Shown here one piece after another: positions 31,994 to 41,800 of a stretch of 45,050 nucleotides of DNA. This DNA is from RGIG7450 sp045648785 (GTDB lineage: Bacteria > Bacillota > Clostridia > RUG12999), in contig JAZROP010000019.1 of NCBI GenBank assembly GCA_045648785.1, positions 1 to 45,050 on the forward strand. Reading direction: 5' to 3'. A program made the position numbers and the translations under genes. The stretch's first letter is position 1. Each line of letters begins with the position of its first letter. The notes beneath the pieces are model-generated. The model saw only the letters and a program-made list of their open reading frames with translations, was not told the origin of the DNA and made no database searches.

Positions 31994-32028
31994 GCTGGGG
32001 TCTCAAAGCTTTTCTTTGGGACCCCAGC
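31994..32028. other. stable 15-bp hairpin without T-run
   Basis: GCTGGGGTCTCAAAG (31994-32008) pairs with CTTTGGGACCCCAGC (32014-32028), one G-T, around a CTTTT loop. It has no trailing T-tract. The surrounding 31917-32360 gap has no intact gene; besides this hairpin it holds the palindrome, the membrane protein fragment and R3. Confidence 0.6.
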
Positions 32029-32056
32029 GGAGATAGTATGTTCTGTAATAAAACAG

Positions 32057-32080
32057 ATTAGTTAGTTTAAACTAACTAAT
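32057..32080. promoter_or_regulatory. perfect 24-bp operator-like palindrome
   Basis: ATTAGTTAGTTT is followed immediately by its exact reverse complement, giving 24 symmetric bases. This is the form of a TetR/AcrR-type operator (TTAGTTAG half-site). A TATAAT lies at 32083-32088 with a poor -35 inside the palindrome. No intact regulator or target gene is adjacent. Confidence 0.65.
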
Positions 32081-32108
32081 ATTATAATATCATAAAAAGA
32101 TATTAATG

Positions 32109-32243
32109 TCAATAGCGGACTTTGAATTTTTTTACGAGAAGAGTGAGAATAAGCATCAGTGGGAATACAATTCCTGCAAGTATGCCGTTTTCATATTCCC
32201 GGAAAAATCCGTTATAAATCCAACAAGAGAGGGTCCCACTGAG
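32109..32243 (-). pseudogene. C-terminal fragment of a membrane protein
   Basis: The minus-strand frame ends at 32109-32111 and reads WIYNGFF, REYENGILAGIVFP and LMLILTLLVKKFKVRY: one membrane helix with a basic tail, as at the C-terminus of a permease-like protein. Upstream the frame runs into repeat R3 and a stop (32275-32277) without any start signal. The family cannot be settled from 38 residues. It looks like a gene end left behind by a deletion bounded by R3. Confidence 0.5.
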
Positions 32244-32281
32244 CAACCGATATCTCCCTAAGACCAATCGCCTTTAGGGAC
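32243..32281. repeat. dispersed hairpin repeat, copy R3
   Basis: On the minus strand it holds GGCGATTGGTCTTAGGGA, identical to R1 and R2. CCGAT (32247-32251) and ATCG (32267-32270) flank the core as in R2. It lies at the broken edge of the membrane protein fragment and 80 bp before the SleC-like operon. Confidence 0.75.
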
Positions 32282-32360
32282 GGATTTTTTATGTGTGTAA
32301 TAAGACATGCTGATGAAATAATATAATATTTTACAGAAATTGCAGCGGGGAGGTGAAGAT

Positions 32361-32741
32361 ATGCCTTCGGGAAATATTATTGTTAAGGTTGGTACTGCAG
32401 AAAGACTTATTCCGGTTGAGGGAGCAAATGTATTTATTGCCAGGAAAAACGAAATAGAAAATGACACAATTCTTGCGTCAAGAAGAACCAACAGAAATGG
32501 GGAAACAGATAAAGTTAATGTAGATACGCCTGAAAGAAATTTAAGCACTCAGGCAGGGAATATTCAGCCGTTTGCAGTGGTGGATATCCGTATTGAGCAT
32601 CCGGGGTACTATCCGCATTATATTGTGGATGCACAAATTTTTGCAGATACAGAAAGTGTTCAGAATGTAAATCTTATACCACTTGCCATACCAACTGAAA
32701 AAATAACCGATAATGTGTTTGTTTCTCCCCAAAATCTGTAA
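32361..32741 (+). CDS. SleC N-terminal-domain-like protein
   Basis: A 126-residue protein, mostly beta-strand, like a carboxypeptidase-regulatory/transthyretin-type domain. It corresponds to the N-terminal region of clostridial SleC-type spore cortex-lytic proteins: GNIIVKVGTAERLIPVEGAN at the start, GETDKVNVDTPERNLS, then IRIEHPGYYPHYIVDAQIFA. In those proteins this part is fused to the next domain; here it is a separate gene 18 bp ahead of the catalytic-type partner. SD GGGGAGGTGA. No signal peptide. It probably pairs with the following protein in cortex handling. Confidence 0.7.
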   Translation: MPSGNIIVKVGTAERLIPVEGANVFIARKNEIENDTILASRRTNRNGETDKVNVDTPERNLSTQAGNIQPFAVVDIRIEHPGYYPHYIVDAQIFADTESVQNVNLIPLAIPTEKITDNVFVSPQNL

Positions 32742-32759
32742 AATGAAAGGTGTGAAAGT

Positions 32760-34238
32760 ATGGCAAGAGTATTTCCGTTTGTGCCGGAAAGTATAACTGT
32801 TCACCTGGGTGCTCCGGCGACTCCGGCTGAAAATGTCACCGTTCCATTTATTGATTACATAAAAAATGTTGCATCAAGTGAAATTTATCCCACATGGGAT
32901 AATTCCGCAATATTGGCAAATATAAATGCGCAGGTTTCCTATGCGCTAAACCGAATTTACCTGGAATATTACCCTAGCAGGGGTTATAATTTTGACATTA
33001 CAAACAACACAGCCTTTGACCAGAAGTTTATATATGGAAGAACAATTTTTGAAAATATAAGCGACATAGTTGATGAGTTTTTTGATACATATATAAGGCG
33101 CCAGGGGTTTATAGAACCGCTTGCGGCACAGTATTGCAACGGAACGACAGTTACCTGCGAGGGACTTTCTCAATGGGGAAGTCAGGAGCTTGCCGAGCAG
33201 GGCTTTAGTGATGTTGATATTTTGCGAAATTACTATGGTAATGATATTGAAATAGTTCCGGACACGAGGGTTATTACAAACCGACCATCGTACCCTGGGT
33301 TTGAAATAGGGCCGGGCGCGAGTGGGGACTATGTAAATGTCATACAGACCGAGCTTAACAGAATTTCTCAAAACTATCCTCTTATACCAAAAATAGGAGA
33401 GGTAACCTCTTTTTATGGGGAAATTACAGAGGAAGCAGTAAGGACATTTCAAGAAATATTTGGACTTACGCCAACGGGGGTTGTAAATAAAGCCACATGG
33501 TACGAACTGATTTTTATTTATACAGGGGTAACCCGTCTTGCAGAACTTAATTCCGAGGGACAAAGGCTTTTTGGAACAAGTCTTGAATATCCCGATTCTA
33601 CATTAAACAGCCTTGCAGTGACAAGTCTTGAATATCCTGAGGGAACACTTGCGCAGGGAGACCAAGGCGAGCAGGTTTTTGTTCTGCAGTATTTTCTAAA
33701 TGTTTTATCTGCCTTTTATCCTACAATACCGCAGGTTAATAATGACGGGGTGTTTGGACAGAAAACACATAATTCGGTTGTTGCTGTCCAACGCTTATTA
33801 AATATAACTCCAAACGGAATAGTTGATGCAAATACATGGAATCTGATTTACGATGCCTATAAGGGAATAGTTGAAACCGTATTTACAAACAGCTTTGTCT
33901 TTCCGGAGAATAGCATTGATTTAGGCACTAATGACCTAAGATTAGGTATGGGTGGGGATGAGGTTTTAATGTTGCAGAAATTCTTAAATTCGGAAGCAGA
34001 AACCAATCCCGCGATTCGCAAGGTTGCGGAAAACGGATTTTTTGGCAGACATACAAGATGGGCGCTTAGTGAGTATCAAAAAACACATAATATGACTCAA
34101 AATGGATTTGCGGATGAAACTACAAGAAAACATATAGCTAACAGATATCGGGACAGAGCGTCTGCATACACTTCGCATCCGGTACAGTTCCCGGGCAGGA
34201 CGCTCAAAGAAAATGAACAGGACAGGGAGAGAAGATAA
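32760..34238 (+). CDS. SleC-like spore cortex-lytic protein with three peptidoglycan-binding domains
   Basis: A 492-residue protein. Residues 15-175 match the core domain of SleC-type germination proteins: YIKNVASSEIYPTW (34-47), SYALNRIYLEYYPSRGYNFD (61-80), FIYGRTIFENISDIVDEFF and a closing LSQWGSQELAEQGFSDVDIL. Three PG_binding_1 domains follow (about 185-260, 300-370 and 395-460), with the GIVD..TW hallmark near the end of each. SleC degrades cortex peptidoglycan during spore germination. Whether this divergent core is catalytically active cannot be judged. Coupled to the next gene by a 1-nt overlap. Confidence 0.8.
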   Translation: MARVFPFVPESITVHLGAPATPAENVTVPFIDYIKNVASSEIYPTWDNSAILANINAQVSYALNRIYLEYYPSRGYNFDITNNTAFDQKFIYGRTIFENISDIVDEFFDTYIRRQGFIEPLAAQYCNGTTVTCEGLSQWGSQELAEQGFSDVDILRNYYGNDIEIVPDTRVITNRPSYPGFEIGPGASGDYVNVIQTELNRISQNYPLIPKIGEVTSFYGEITEEAVRTFQEIFGLTPTGVVNKATWYELIFIYTGVTRLAELNSEGQRLFGTSLEYPDSTLNSLAVTSLEYPEGTLAQGDQGEQVFVLQYFLNVLSAFYPTIPQVNNDGVFGQKTHNSVVAVQRLLNITPNGIVDANTWNLIYDAYKGIVETVFTNSFVFPENSIDLGTNDLRLGMGGDEVLMLQKFLNSEAETNPAIRKVAENGFFGRHTRWALSEYQKTHNMTQNGFADETTRKHIANRYRDRASAYTSHPVQFPGRTLKENEQDRERR

Positions 34239-34843
34239 TGGAGAGAACACTGGAACCTATTACAGGAGAACCGGTAAGAAGTTTGCAAACTTTCCTTAGA
34301 AAAATATCTTACAGCAGAGACATACCAACTGTTGTGCCTGATGGAATTTTCGGAAGTCAGACGAAAAATTCAGTTGAGGGGTTTCAAAAACTTTACGGTT
34401 TGCCAATAACAGGAGAAGCGGACTTTGATACATGGAATAAAATTATAGAGGTTTTTGATGAGGTTACACAGGAAGAAAAACCTCCCCAAAGACTACTGAT
34501 TTTTCCGGAGGAGACGTACATTATAGACATAGGCAGCGAGGACGAATTTTTGTATGTAATACAGGGAGCAATGAAAGTTATATCAGATAATGTGGAAAAT
34601 GTTCCTGAATTAAGCATTACGGGCATTCATGATGAAAAATCTGTTGAAGCAACAAAAAGTATTCAAAAAATTGCCGGCATTGAACAAAATGGGATTATAG
34701 ATAAAAATACCGTAAATGCAATAACAGATGTATATGAGTTTTATGTTGTAAAAAAATACACTGCCGGGCAGGAGAATACCGACCGTCCGGGGGCGGAAAA
34801 CAGAAAAAATGAAAAGTATGACCCTGTTAATATGAATGAATAA
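34238..34843 (+). CDS. peptidoglycan-binding-domain protein
   Basis: A 201-residue protein made of two PG_binding_1 domains (about 5-70, with GSQTKNSVEGFQKLYGLPIT; about 100-170, with KSVEATKSIQKIAGIEQNGI) and a hydrophilic tail. There is no signal peptide or catalytic domain. Its ATG overlaps the stop of the SleC-like gene. It looks like an extension of the repeat region of that protein in a separate chain, perhaps for binding cortex or coat-wall material in the same complex. Confidence 0.82.
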   Translation: MERTLEPITGEPVRSLQTFLRKISYSRDIPTVVPDGIFGSQTKNSVEGFQKLYGLPITGEADFDTWNKIIEVFDEVTQEEKPPQRLLIFPEETYIIDIGSEDEFLYVIQGAMKVISDNVENVPELSITGIHDEKSVEATKSIQKIAGIEQNGIIDKNTVNAITDVYEFYVVKKYTAGQENTDRPGAENRKNEKYDPVNMNE

Positions 34844-34939
34844 TTTTTCCGGAGTCGGAGCAGGATAATAATTGGAAATTTTGTGTAAAATAACCAAATT
34901 TAAAGCGTAATTTCGTGAAACTTTTAGAGGTACATGCGG

Positions 34940-34968
34940 TTGACTGCATAAAAAGTTTGTGATATAAT
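34940..34968 (+). promoter_or_regulatory. promoter of rpoB-rpoC
   Basis: TTGACT (34940-34945), 17-bp spacer, TATAAT (34963-34968). The leader is about 130 nt, with a weak CGGA/TCCG hairpin near 35068-35085. The L10-L12 genes that often precede rpoB are not upstream. Confidence 0.8.
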
Positions 34969-35104
34969 GATAAATTGCCATGTATATTCTAAAAAATGGA
35001 TATATATTAAGGAAATTATTTTTTAAATTTTTTCAGCTTTTATGAGTATAGGCTTTGACAAATACAGCGGATTTTTATAGGTCCGTCCGAATGAGGTGAT
35101 TTTT

Positions 35105-38100
35105 ATGCAGCGTCCTGCTCCGAAAATGTACGGAAAAAATGAGAGAATGTCTTTTGCAAAAATCGATGAAAGTCTGGCTATGCCAAATCTCATTGAAATT
35201 CAAAGGAATTCTTACGACTGGTTTATGAAGAAAGGTCTTCGTGATGTGTTTGAAGATGTTTCTCCCATAAACGACCACTCAGGAAATCTTTCGCTGGAGT
35301 TTTACGACTACTACTTTGACGAAACCTCCAAATACACCATTGAGGAGTGTAAGGAGAGAGATGCGACCTACTCGGTTGCACTCAGAGTTAAGGTGAGACT
35401 CGTTAACCGCGAAACCGGAGAAATCAAGGAACAGGAAATTTTCATGGGAGATTTCCCGCTTATGACACCACAGGGTACTTTTATCATCAACGGTGCGGAG
35501 AGGGTTATAGTAAGCCAGCTTGTTCGTTCTCCCGGTATATACTATGACAAAACTCAGGATAAGACGGGTAAACCGCTTTATTCTTCAACATTTATTCCTA
35601 ACAGAGGTGCATGGTTGGAGTATGAAACAGATTCTTCTGACATTTTCTCGGTAAGAATTGATAAAACCCGTAAAATGCCCATTACTGTTCTTATCCGTGC
35701 ACTTGGACTTAAAACGGACGAGGATATTCTGGCTACTTTCGGCAACAACCCGAAAATAACAGCTACTCTTGAAAAAGATAATGCTAAAACTGAAGAGGAT
35801 GCACTGATTGAAGTTTACAAGAAAATCAGACCTGGTGAGCCTCCCACAGTTGAAAGCTCAAGAGCTCTTGTTGACGGCATGTTCTTTGATTTCAAGAGAT
35901 ACGATCTTGCCGGAGTGGGCAGATACAAAGTTAATAAAAAGCTTGCATTTGCAAACAGAGTTGTAGGATTTAAACCTGCTCAGCCCATCATTGACCCCGA
36001 CACAGGTGAAATCATTTGTGGAACTGATGATGTGATTACAAAAGAAATTGCAAAAGAACTGGATATGTCCGCCGTTAACAGAATTGTTTTAAGCATTGAC
36101 GGTGAGGAAATTCCTGTTTTCTCAAACAATCTCATTGACATTACAAGAAGAGTAAGTGTTGACCTTTCCGACCTTAATATTAAGGAAAGAGTATATCTGC
36201 CTGCTCTTGAAGATGTTCTTGCAGATGCAAAGACAGACGAGGAAATTTATCAGGCTGTAAAACGCAATATGGATATACTTGTTTGCAAACACCTGTCTGT
36301 GGAAGATATTTTTTCTTCAATTAACTATATTACTTCTCTTGAATATGGTGTAGGCAATTTTGATGATATCGACCATCTCGGTAACAGAAGACTCCGTTGC
36401 GTAGGCGAGCTTCTTCAGAACCAGTTCAGAGTGGGCTTTGCCAGAATGGAAAGAGTTGTTAAGGAAAGAATGGTTATTCAGGACCCTGATATTGCATCGC
36501 CTCAGAACCTTATTAATATAAGACCTGTTGTTGCAACAATCAGAGAGTTCCTTGGTTCTTCACAGCTTTCGCAGTTCATGGATCAGACAAACCCCCTTGC
36601 AGAGCTTACTCATAAAAGAAGACTTTCTGCACTCGGACCGGGTGGTCTTTCCCGTGACCGTGCAGGCTTTGAGGTTCGTGATATTCACTATTCTCACTAT
36701 GGAAGAATGTGTCCTGTTGAAACACCTGAAGGACCTAACATTGGTCTTATCAGTTCACTCGCCACCTATGCGAGAATAAATGAGCACGGCTTTATCGAAG
36801 CACCTTACAGAAAGGTGGATAAAGAAAACGGCATTGTAACAGACGAAATAGTTTACATGGCGGCAGATGAAGAGGACGGATACATTGTAGCGCCTGCTAA
36901 CGAACCGCTTGATAAAAACGGTAAATGGGTAAAATCCAAAGCTACTGTTAGATATAAGGAAGAAATTAAAGAAGTTGAAGTAAGCGATGTTGACTTTATG
37001 GATGTATCACCCAGACAGTTCGTGTCGGTTGCTACAGCCATGATTCCCTTCCTTGAAAACGACGACGCCAACCGTGCGCTCATGGGTTCAAACATGCAGC
37101 GTCAGGCAGTTCCGCTTCTTACAACAGATTCCCCGATTGTAGGTACAGGTATGGAATACCGAGCTGCAAAAGACTCGGGCACAGTTGTTGTTGCTAAGGC
37201 TGACGGTACAGTTGAAAAGGTATCTTCAAGCGAGATTACCATTAGACAGACTGATGGCGAAGTTAAAGTTTACAAGCTTATTAAATTTATGCGTTCCAAC
37301 CAGGGAACATGCATCAACCAGCGTCCTATCGTTAAGAAAGGTGATGTAATAAAAGCTGGTGACATTATTGCTGATGGTCCGTCCACAGACAATGGTGAAA
37401 TCGCGCTTGGTAAAAACATTCTTATCGGCTTTATGACCTGGGAAGGTTATAACTACGAGGATGCTATCCTGATTAGTGAACAGCTTGTTAAAGACGATGT
37501 GTTTACATCAATTCATATAGAAGAATACGAGGCAGAAGCAAGAGATACAAAGCTCGGACCTGAAGATATCACAAGAGATATTCCCAATGTAGGCGAGGAC
37601 GCTTTAAAAGACCTCGATGAGCGAGGTATCATCAGAATTGGTGCAGAAGTACGCCCCGGTGATATTCTTGTTGGTAAAGTAACACCTAAGGGTGAAACAG
37701 AGCTTACTGCTGAGGAAAGACTTCTCCGTGCTATTTTCGGCGAAAAAGCAAGAGAGGTTAGAGATACATCTCTTAGAGTTCCTCACGGTGAAGCGGGTAT
37801 CATTGTTGATGTTAAAGTATTTGAGCGCGAAAATTCCGAAGATATGAGCCCCGGAGTAAACCAGGTTGTCAGAGTATACATTGCACAGAAGAGAAAAATT
37901 TCTGTTGGTGACAAAATGGCTGGTCGTCACGGTAACAAGGGCGTTATTTCAAGAATTCTGCCGGTAGAGGATATGCCGTTCCTTCCGGATGGCACACCGC
38001 TTGAAATTGTACTTAACCCGCTGGGCGTTCCTTCGCGTATGAACATTGGTCAGGTGCTTGAAGTGCATCTTGGTTATGCAGCAAAAGCTCTTGGTTGGAA

Positions 38101-38857
38101 AATCGCAACACCTGTATTTGATGGTGCAAACGAGCATGATATAGAAGAATGTCTTATCAAAGCAGGCTATGAGCCGGATGGTAAATCTGTTTTGTATGAC
38201 GGCAGAACTGGTGAACCATTTGACAATAAGGTAACGGTTGGTTACATGCATTACATGAAGCTTGCCCACCTTGTTGACGACAAAATTCACGCCCGTTCAA
38301 CAGGTCCTTACTCACTTGTTACTCAGCAGCCTCTGGGTGGTAAAGCTCAGTTCGGTGGTCAGAGATTTGGTGAAATGGAAGTTTGGGCACTTGAGGCTTA
38401 TGGTGCTGCATATACACTTCAGGAAATTTTGACAGTTAAATCGGACGATGTTGTGGGTCGTGTTAAAACTTACGAATCCATTGTCAAAGGTGATAATGTT
38501 CCCACACCGGGCGTTCCTGAATCATTTAAGGTTCTTGTAAAAGAACTGCAGTCACTTGCTCTGTCCATCAATATACTTGATGAAAATGGCAACGAAATTG
38601 AACTTAAAGAGGATGAGGATGACGATCTGCCGCAGGCAAGTCCCGAAATCCTTGAAAGTCTGACTCCTGAAAGCGAAGAAAAAATGGAAGACTTCATCAT
38701 TCCACTTGAATATGACGAGTCAAATGATGATTTCGACATGGATGACGATGATGACGATTTCGATATTGATGCCAGCGATGCTTTTATAATTGAAGGCGTT
38801 GAACCAATTGACGATATCGGACTTGATGCTGATATTTTCGGCATAGATGAAATTTAA
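35105..38857 (+). CDS. rpoB: DNA-directed RNA polymerase subunit beta
   Basis: A 1250-residue subunit of the core RNA polymerase. The rifampicin pocket (near 485-520: SQFMDQTNPLAELTHKRRLS) is wild-type, with D493 and the following His and Ser retained, so sensitivity is expected. The start is ATG 35105 after GAGGTG; the GTG at 35096 is inside that site. The C-terminus carries a long acidic tail of Asp/Glu (residues about 1200-1250), a lineage feature. rpoC follows 15 bp downstream. Confidence 0.98.
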   Translation: MQRPAPKMYGKNERMSFAKIDESLAMPNLIEIQRNSYDWFMKKGLRDVFEDVSPINDHSGNLSLEFYDYYFDETSKYTIEECKERDATYSVALRVKVRLVNRETGEIKEQEIFMGDFPLMTPQGTFIINGAERVIVSQLVRSPGIYYDKTQDKTGKPLYSSTFIPNRGAWLEYETDSSDIFSVRIDKTRKMPITVLIRALGLKTDEDILATFGNNPKITATLEKDNAKTEEDALIEVYKKIRPGEPPTVESSRALVDGMFFDFKRYDLAGVGRYKVNKKLAFANRVVGFKPAQPIIDPDTGEIICGTDDVITKEIAKELDMSAVNRIVLSIDGEEIPVFSNNLIDITRRVSVDLSDLNIKERVYLPALEDVLADAKTDEEIYQAVKRNMDILVCKHLSVEDIFSSINYITSLEYGVGNFDDIDHLGNRRLRCVGELLQNQFRVGFARMERVVKERMVIQDPDIASPQNLINIRPVVATIREFLGSSQLSQFMDQTNPLAELTHKRRLSALGPGGLSRDRAGFEVRDIHYSHYGRMCPVETPEGPNIGLISSLATYARINEHGFIEAPYRKVDKENGIVTDEIVYMAADEEDGYIVAPANEPLDKNGKWVKSKATVRYKEEIKEVEVSDVDFMDVSPRQFVSVATAMIPFLENDDANRALMGSNMQRQAVPLLTTDSPIVGTGMEYRAAKDSGTVVVAKADGTVEKVSSSEITIRQTDGEVKVYKLIKFMRSNQGTCINQRPIVKKGDVIKAGDIIADGPSTDNGEIALGKNILIGFMTWEGYNYEDAILISEQLVKDDVFTSIHIEEYEAEARDTKLGPEDITRDIPNVGEDALKDLDERGIIRIGAEVRPGDILVGKVTPKGETELTAEERLLRAIFGEKAREVRDTSLRVPHGEAGIIVDVKVFERENSEDMSPGVNQVVRVYIAQKRKISVGDKMAGRHGNKGVISRILPVEDMPFLPDGTPLEIVLNPLGVPSRMNIGQVLEVHLGYAAKALGWKIATPVFDGANEHDIEECLIKAGYEPDGKSVLYDGRTGEPFDNKVTVGYMHYMKLAHLVDDKIHARSTGPYSLVTQQPLGGKAQFGGQRFGEMEVWALEAYGAAYTLQEILTVKSDDVVGRVKTYESIVKGDNVPTPGVPESFKVLVKELQSLALSINILDENGNEIELKEDEDDDLPQASPEILESLTPESEEKMEDFIIPLEYDESNDDFDMDDDDDDFDIDASDAFIIEGVEPIDDIGLDADIFGIDEI

Positions 38858-38872
38858 GGAGGGGGATTTATA

Positions 38873-41800
38873 ATGCTTGAAAAGAATTTTGACGCAATTA
38901 AAATAGGACTTGCCTCTCCGGAGCAAATCAGAGTTTTTTCCAAAGGTGAAGTAAAAAAACCGGAAACTATAAACTACAGAACGCTCAAACCTGAGCGTGA
39001 CGGACTTTTCTGCGAAAGAATTTTCGGGCCTACAAAGGACTGGGAATGTCACTGCGGAAAATATAAAAGAATAAGATACAAAGGTCTTGTCTGCGACAGA
39101 TGTGGTGTTGAAATCACACGCTCAAAGGTAAGACGAGAAAGAATGGGTCATATTGAGCTTGCAGCTCCCGTATCTCATATCTGGTACTTTAAAGGTATCC
39201 CCAGCAGAATGGGCCTCATTCTTAATATGTCACCCCGTTCACTTGAAAAGGTTCTCTATTTTGCGGCGTATGTAGTGCTCGATCCGGGTAAAACAGGCTT
39301 GCAGAAAAAGGACATCCTCTCTGAAACAGAGTATAAAGAAACCCTTGAAAAATATGGTTCCAAAAACTTTAGAGCAGGTATGGGTGCAGAGGCAATTAAA
39401 GAACTTCTTTCGGAAATTGACCTTGATGTTATGAGCACCGAACTTCATGATGAAATGGACAAATCACAGGGACAGAAAAAAGCTCGCATTATAAAACAGC
39501 TTGAAGTTGTTGAAGCTTTCAGATTGTCCGGCAACCGTCCCGAATGGATGATTCTTGATGTAGTTCCGGTAATTCCGCCGGAAATTCGTCCTATGGTTCA
39601 GCTTGATGGTGGCAGATTTGCAACATCTGACCTTAATGACCTTTACAGAAGAGTTATTAACAGAAATAACAGACTTAAAAGACTCCTCGAACTGGGCGCT
39701 CCTGATATTATCGTAAGAAATGAAAAGAGAATGCTTCAGGAATCTGTTGATGCACTTATTGACAATGGCAGAAGAGGTAAGCCTGTGACCGGTCCAGGAA
39801 ACAGACCGCTTAAATCTCTGTCCGATATGCTCAAAGGTAAGCAGGGTCGATTCAGACAGAACCTGCTCGGTAAGCGTGTTGACTATTCGGGTCGTTCTGT
39901 TATCGTTGTGGGTCCCGAACTGAAAATTTATCAGTGCGGTCTTCCTAAAGAAATGGCACTTGAACTTTTCAAGCCTTTTGTAATGAAAAAGCTTGTTAAC
40001 GACAGTGTTGCACATAATATAAAAAATGCCAAGAAAAAAGTAGAACGCGCAGATGACAGCGTATGGGATATCTTAGATGAAATTATCAAAGACCATCCTG
40101 TAATGCTTAACCGTGCCCCGACACTTCACAGACTTGGTATACAGGCGTTTGAGCCTGTTCTTGTTGAAGGCAGAGCAATAAGACTTCACCCGCTTGTTTG
40201 TACAGCGTACAATGCCGACTTTGACGGTGACCAGATGGCTGTTCATGTACCGCTTTCACCCGAAGCTCAGGCTGAAGCGAGATTCCTTATGCTTTCCGCA
40301 AACAATCTCCTCAAACCTCAGGATGGAAAACCGGTTACAGTTCCTACACAGGACATGGTACTGGGAAGTTTCTATCTGACAGTTGCCAGGGGAGAATCGG
40401 AACTTGTAGGCGCACAGAAACCTAAAAAATCGCCTGTAGCCGAATTCAAGAATTTAAAAGAGGCAATGAATGCTTACGGAGAAGGTCAAATAGGTTTTTA
40501 TGACTCAATTTCCGTTAAAAAGGAAATTACAAATATAGCTCGTCTTAACATGAAGACTTTCGCTACTGCAGATGAAGCTATTACAGCTTTTGAAAATGGC
40601 GAAATAAAAGAATATGAAGCAATTATGCTTGAAAATGGCGAGGGAATTGAAGGCGTTATTGAGGACGGCAAACTTATTACAACATATAAGCATATCACAA
40701 TGAAAGCATTTGCTGATGTTAATGAAGCTCTGCTTGCTTATGATAATAAGGTTGTTCAAATTCATGAACCTATCAAGGTAAGAGTTACACGCGAGATTAA
40801 CGGAGAAGAAAAATCCAAAGTCATCAAAGCAACAATCGGACGACTCATATTCAACCAGGGTATTCCGCAGGATTTAGGCATTGTTGACCGCAATAATCCA
40901 GAAACAATGTTTGACCTTGAGGTTACCTATAAAACAACAAAGAAAGAACTTGAAAAAATCATTGATAAATGTATTCAGAAACACGGAATTACCGAAACAG
41001 CTGTTGTTCTTGATCAGATCAAGGCGCAGGGATTTAAGTACTCCACAAGAGGTGCAATTACGGTTGGTGTATCTGATATGGAAATTCCGCCAACAAAACC
41101 TCAGTACATCAAAGAGGCAGAAACCAAAATCGATGAAATTACAAGTCTTTACAAAATGGGCTTCCTGACAGATGACGAGCGTTACAGCCATGTTATTGAA
41201 ATCTGGAAAGTAGCCATAGACAACATTACAAAAGCACTTATGAACAACATGGGTGAGTTCAACCCAATAAGCATGATGGCGACATCGGGTGCCCGTGGTA
41301 ATGTGGGTCAAATTCGTCAGCTTGCCGGCATTCGTGGTCTTATGGCGGATACAACAGGTAAATCTGTTGAAATTCCTGTAAAATCTTCATTCCGTGAAGG
41401 TCTTGATGTTCTTGAATTCTTCATTTCTTCTCACGGTGCAAGAAAAGGTCTTGCCGACACAGCGCTTCGTACAGCCGACTCCGGTTACCTCACAAGAAGA
41501 CTTGTTGATGTCAGCCAGGAAGTTATCATTAAAGAAGATGACTGTGGCACACTTACAGGTATTAAAATTTCTGCTCTTGAAAATGAAAAACACAAGGGCG
41601 CATCTGGCGACAGCTCAAGATATATTATAGAACCTCTGTCGGAGAGAATTACAGGCAGATTCCTTGCGTGGAAGACTCTTGACGGACAGGATAACAATAT
41701 TGTTCATCCTGAAACGGGCGAAATCATTCTTGCGGCTGGTGAGTTTATCACAAAGGCAAAAGCTGAGGAAATTGAGAAAGCTGGTATTAAGGAAATTGAA

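Noticed and set aside
32258..32548. Minus-strand frame of 96 codons ending in GDWS
   Set aside because: Antisense to the SleC N-terminal-like gene; its end is just the repeat R3 read in the stop-carrying frame.
38470..38844. Serine-rich minus-strand frame at the end of rpoB
   Set aside because: It is the antisense reading of the acidic Asp/Glu tail and following codons of rpoB; no ribosome binding site.
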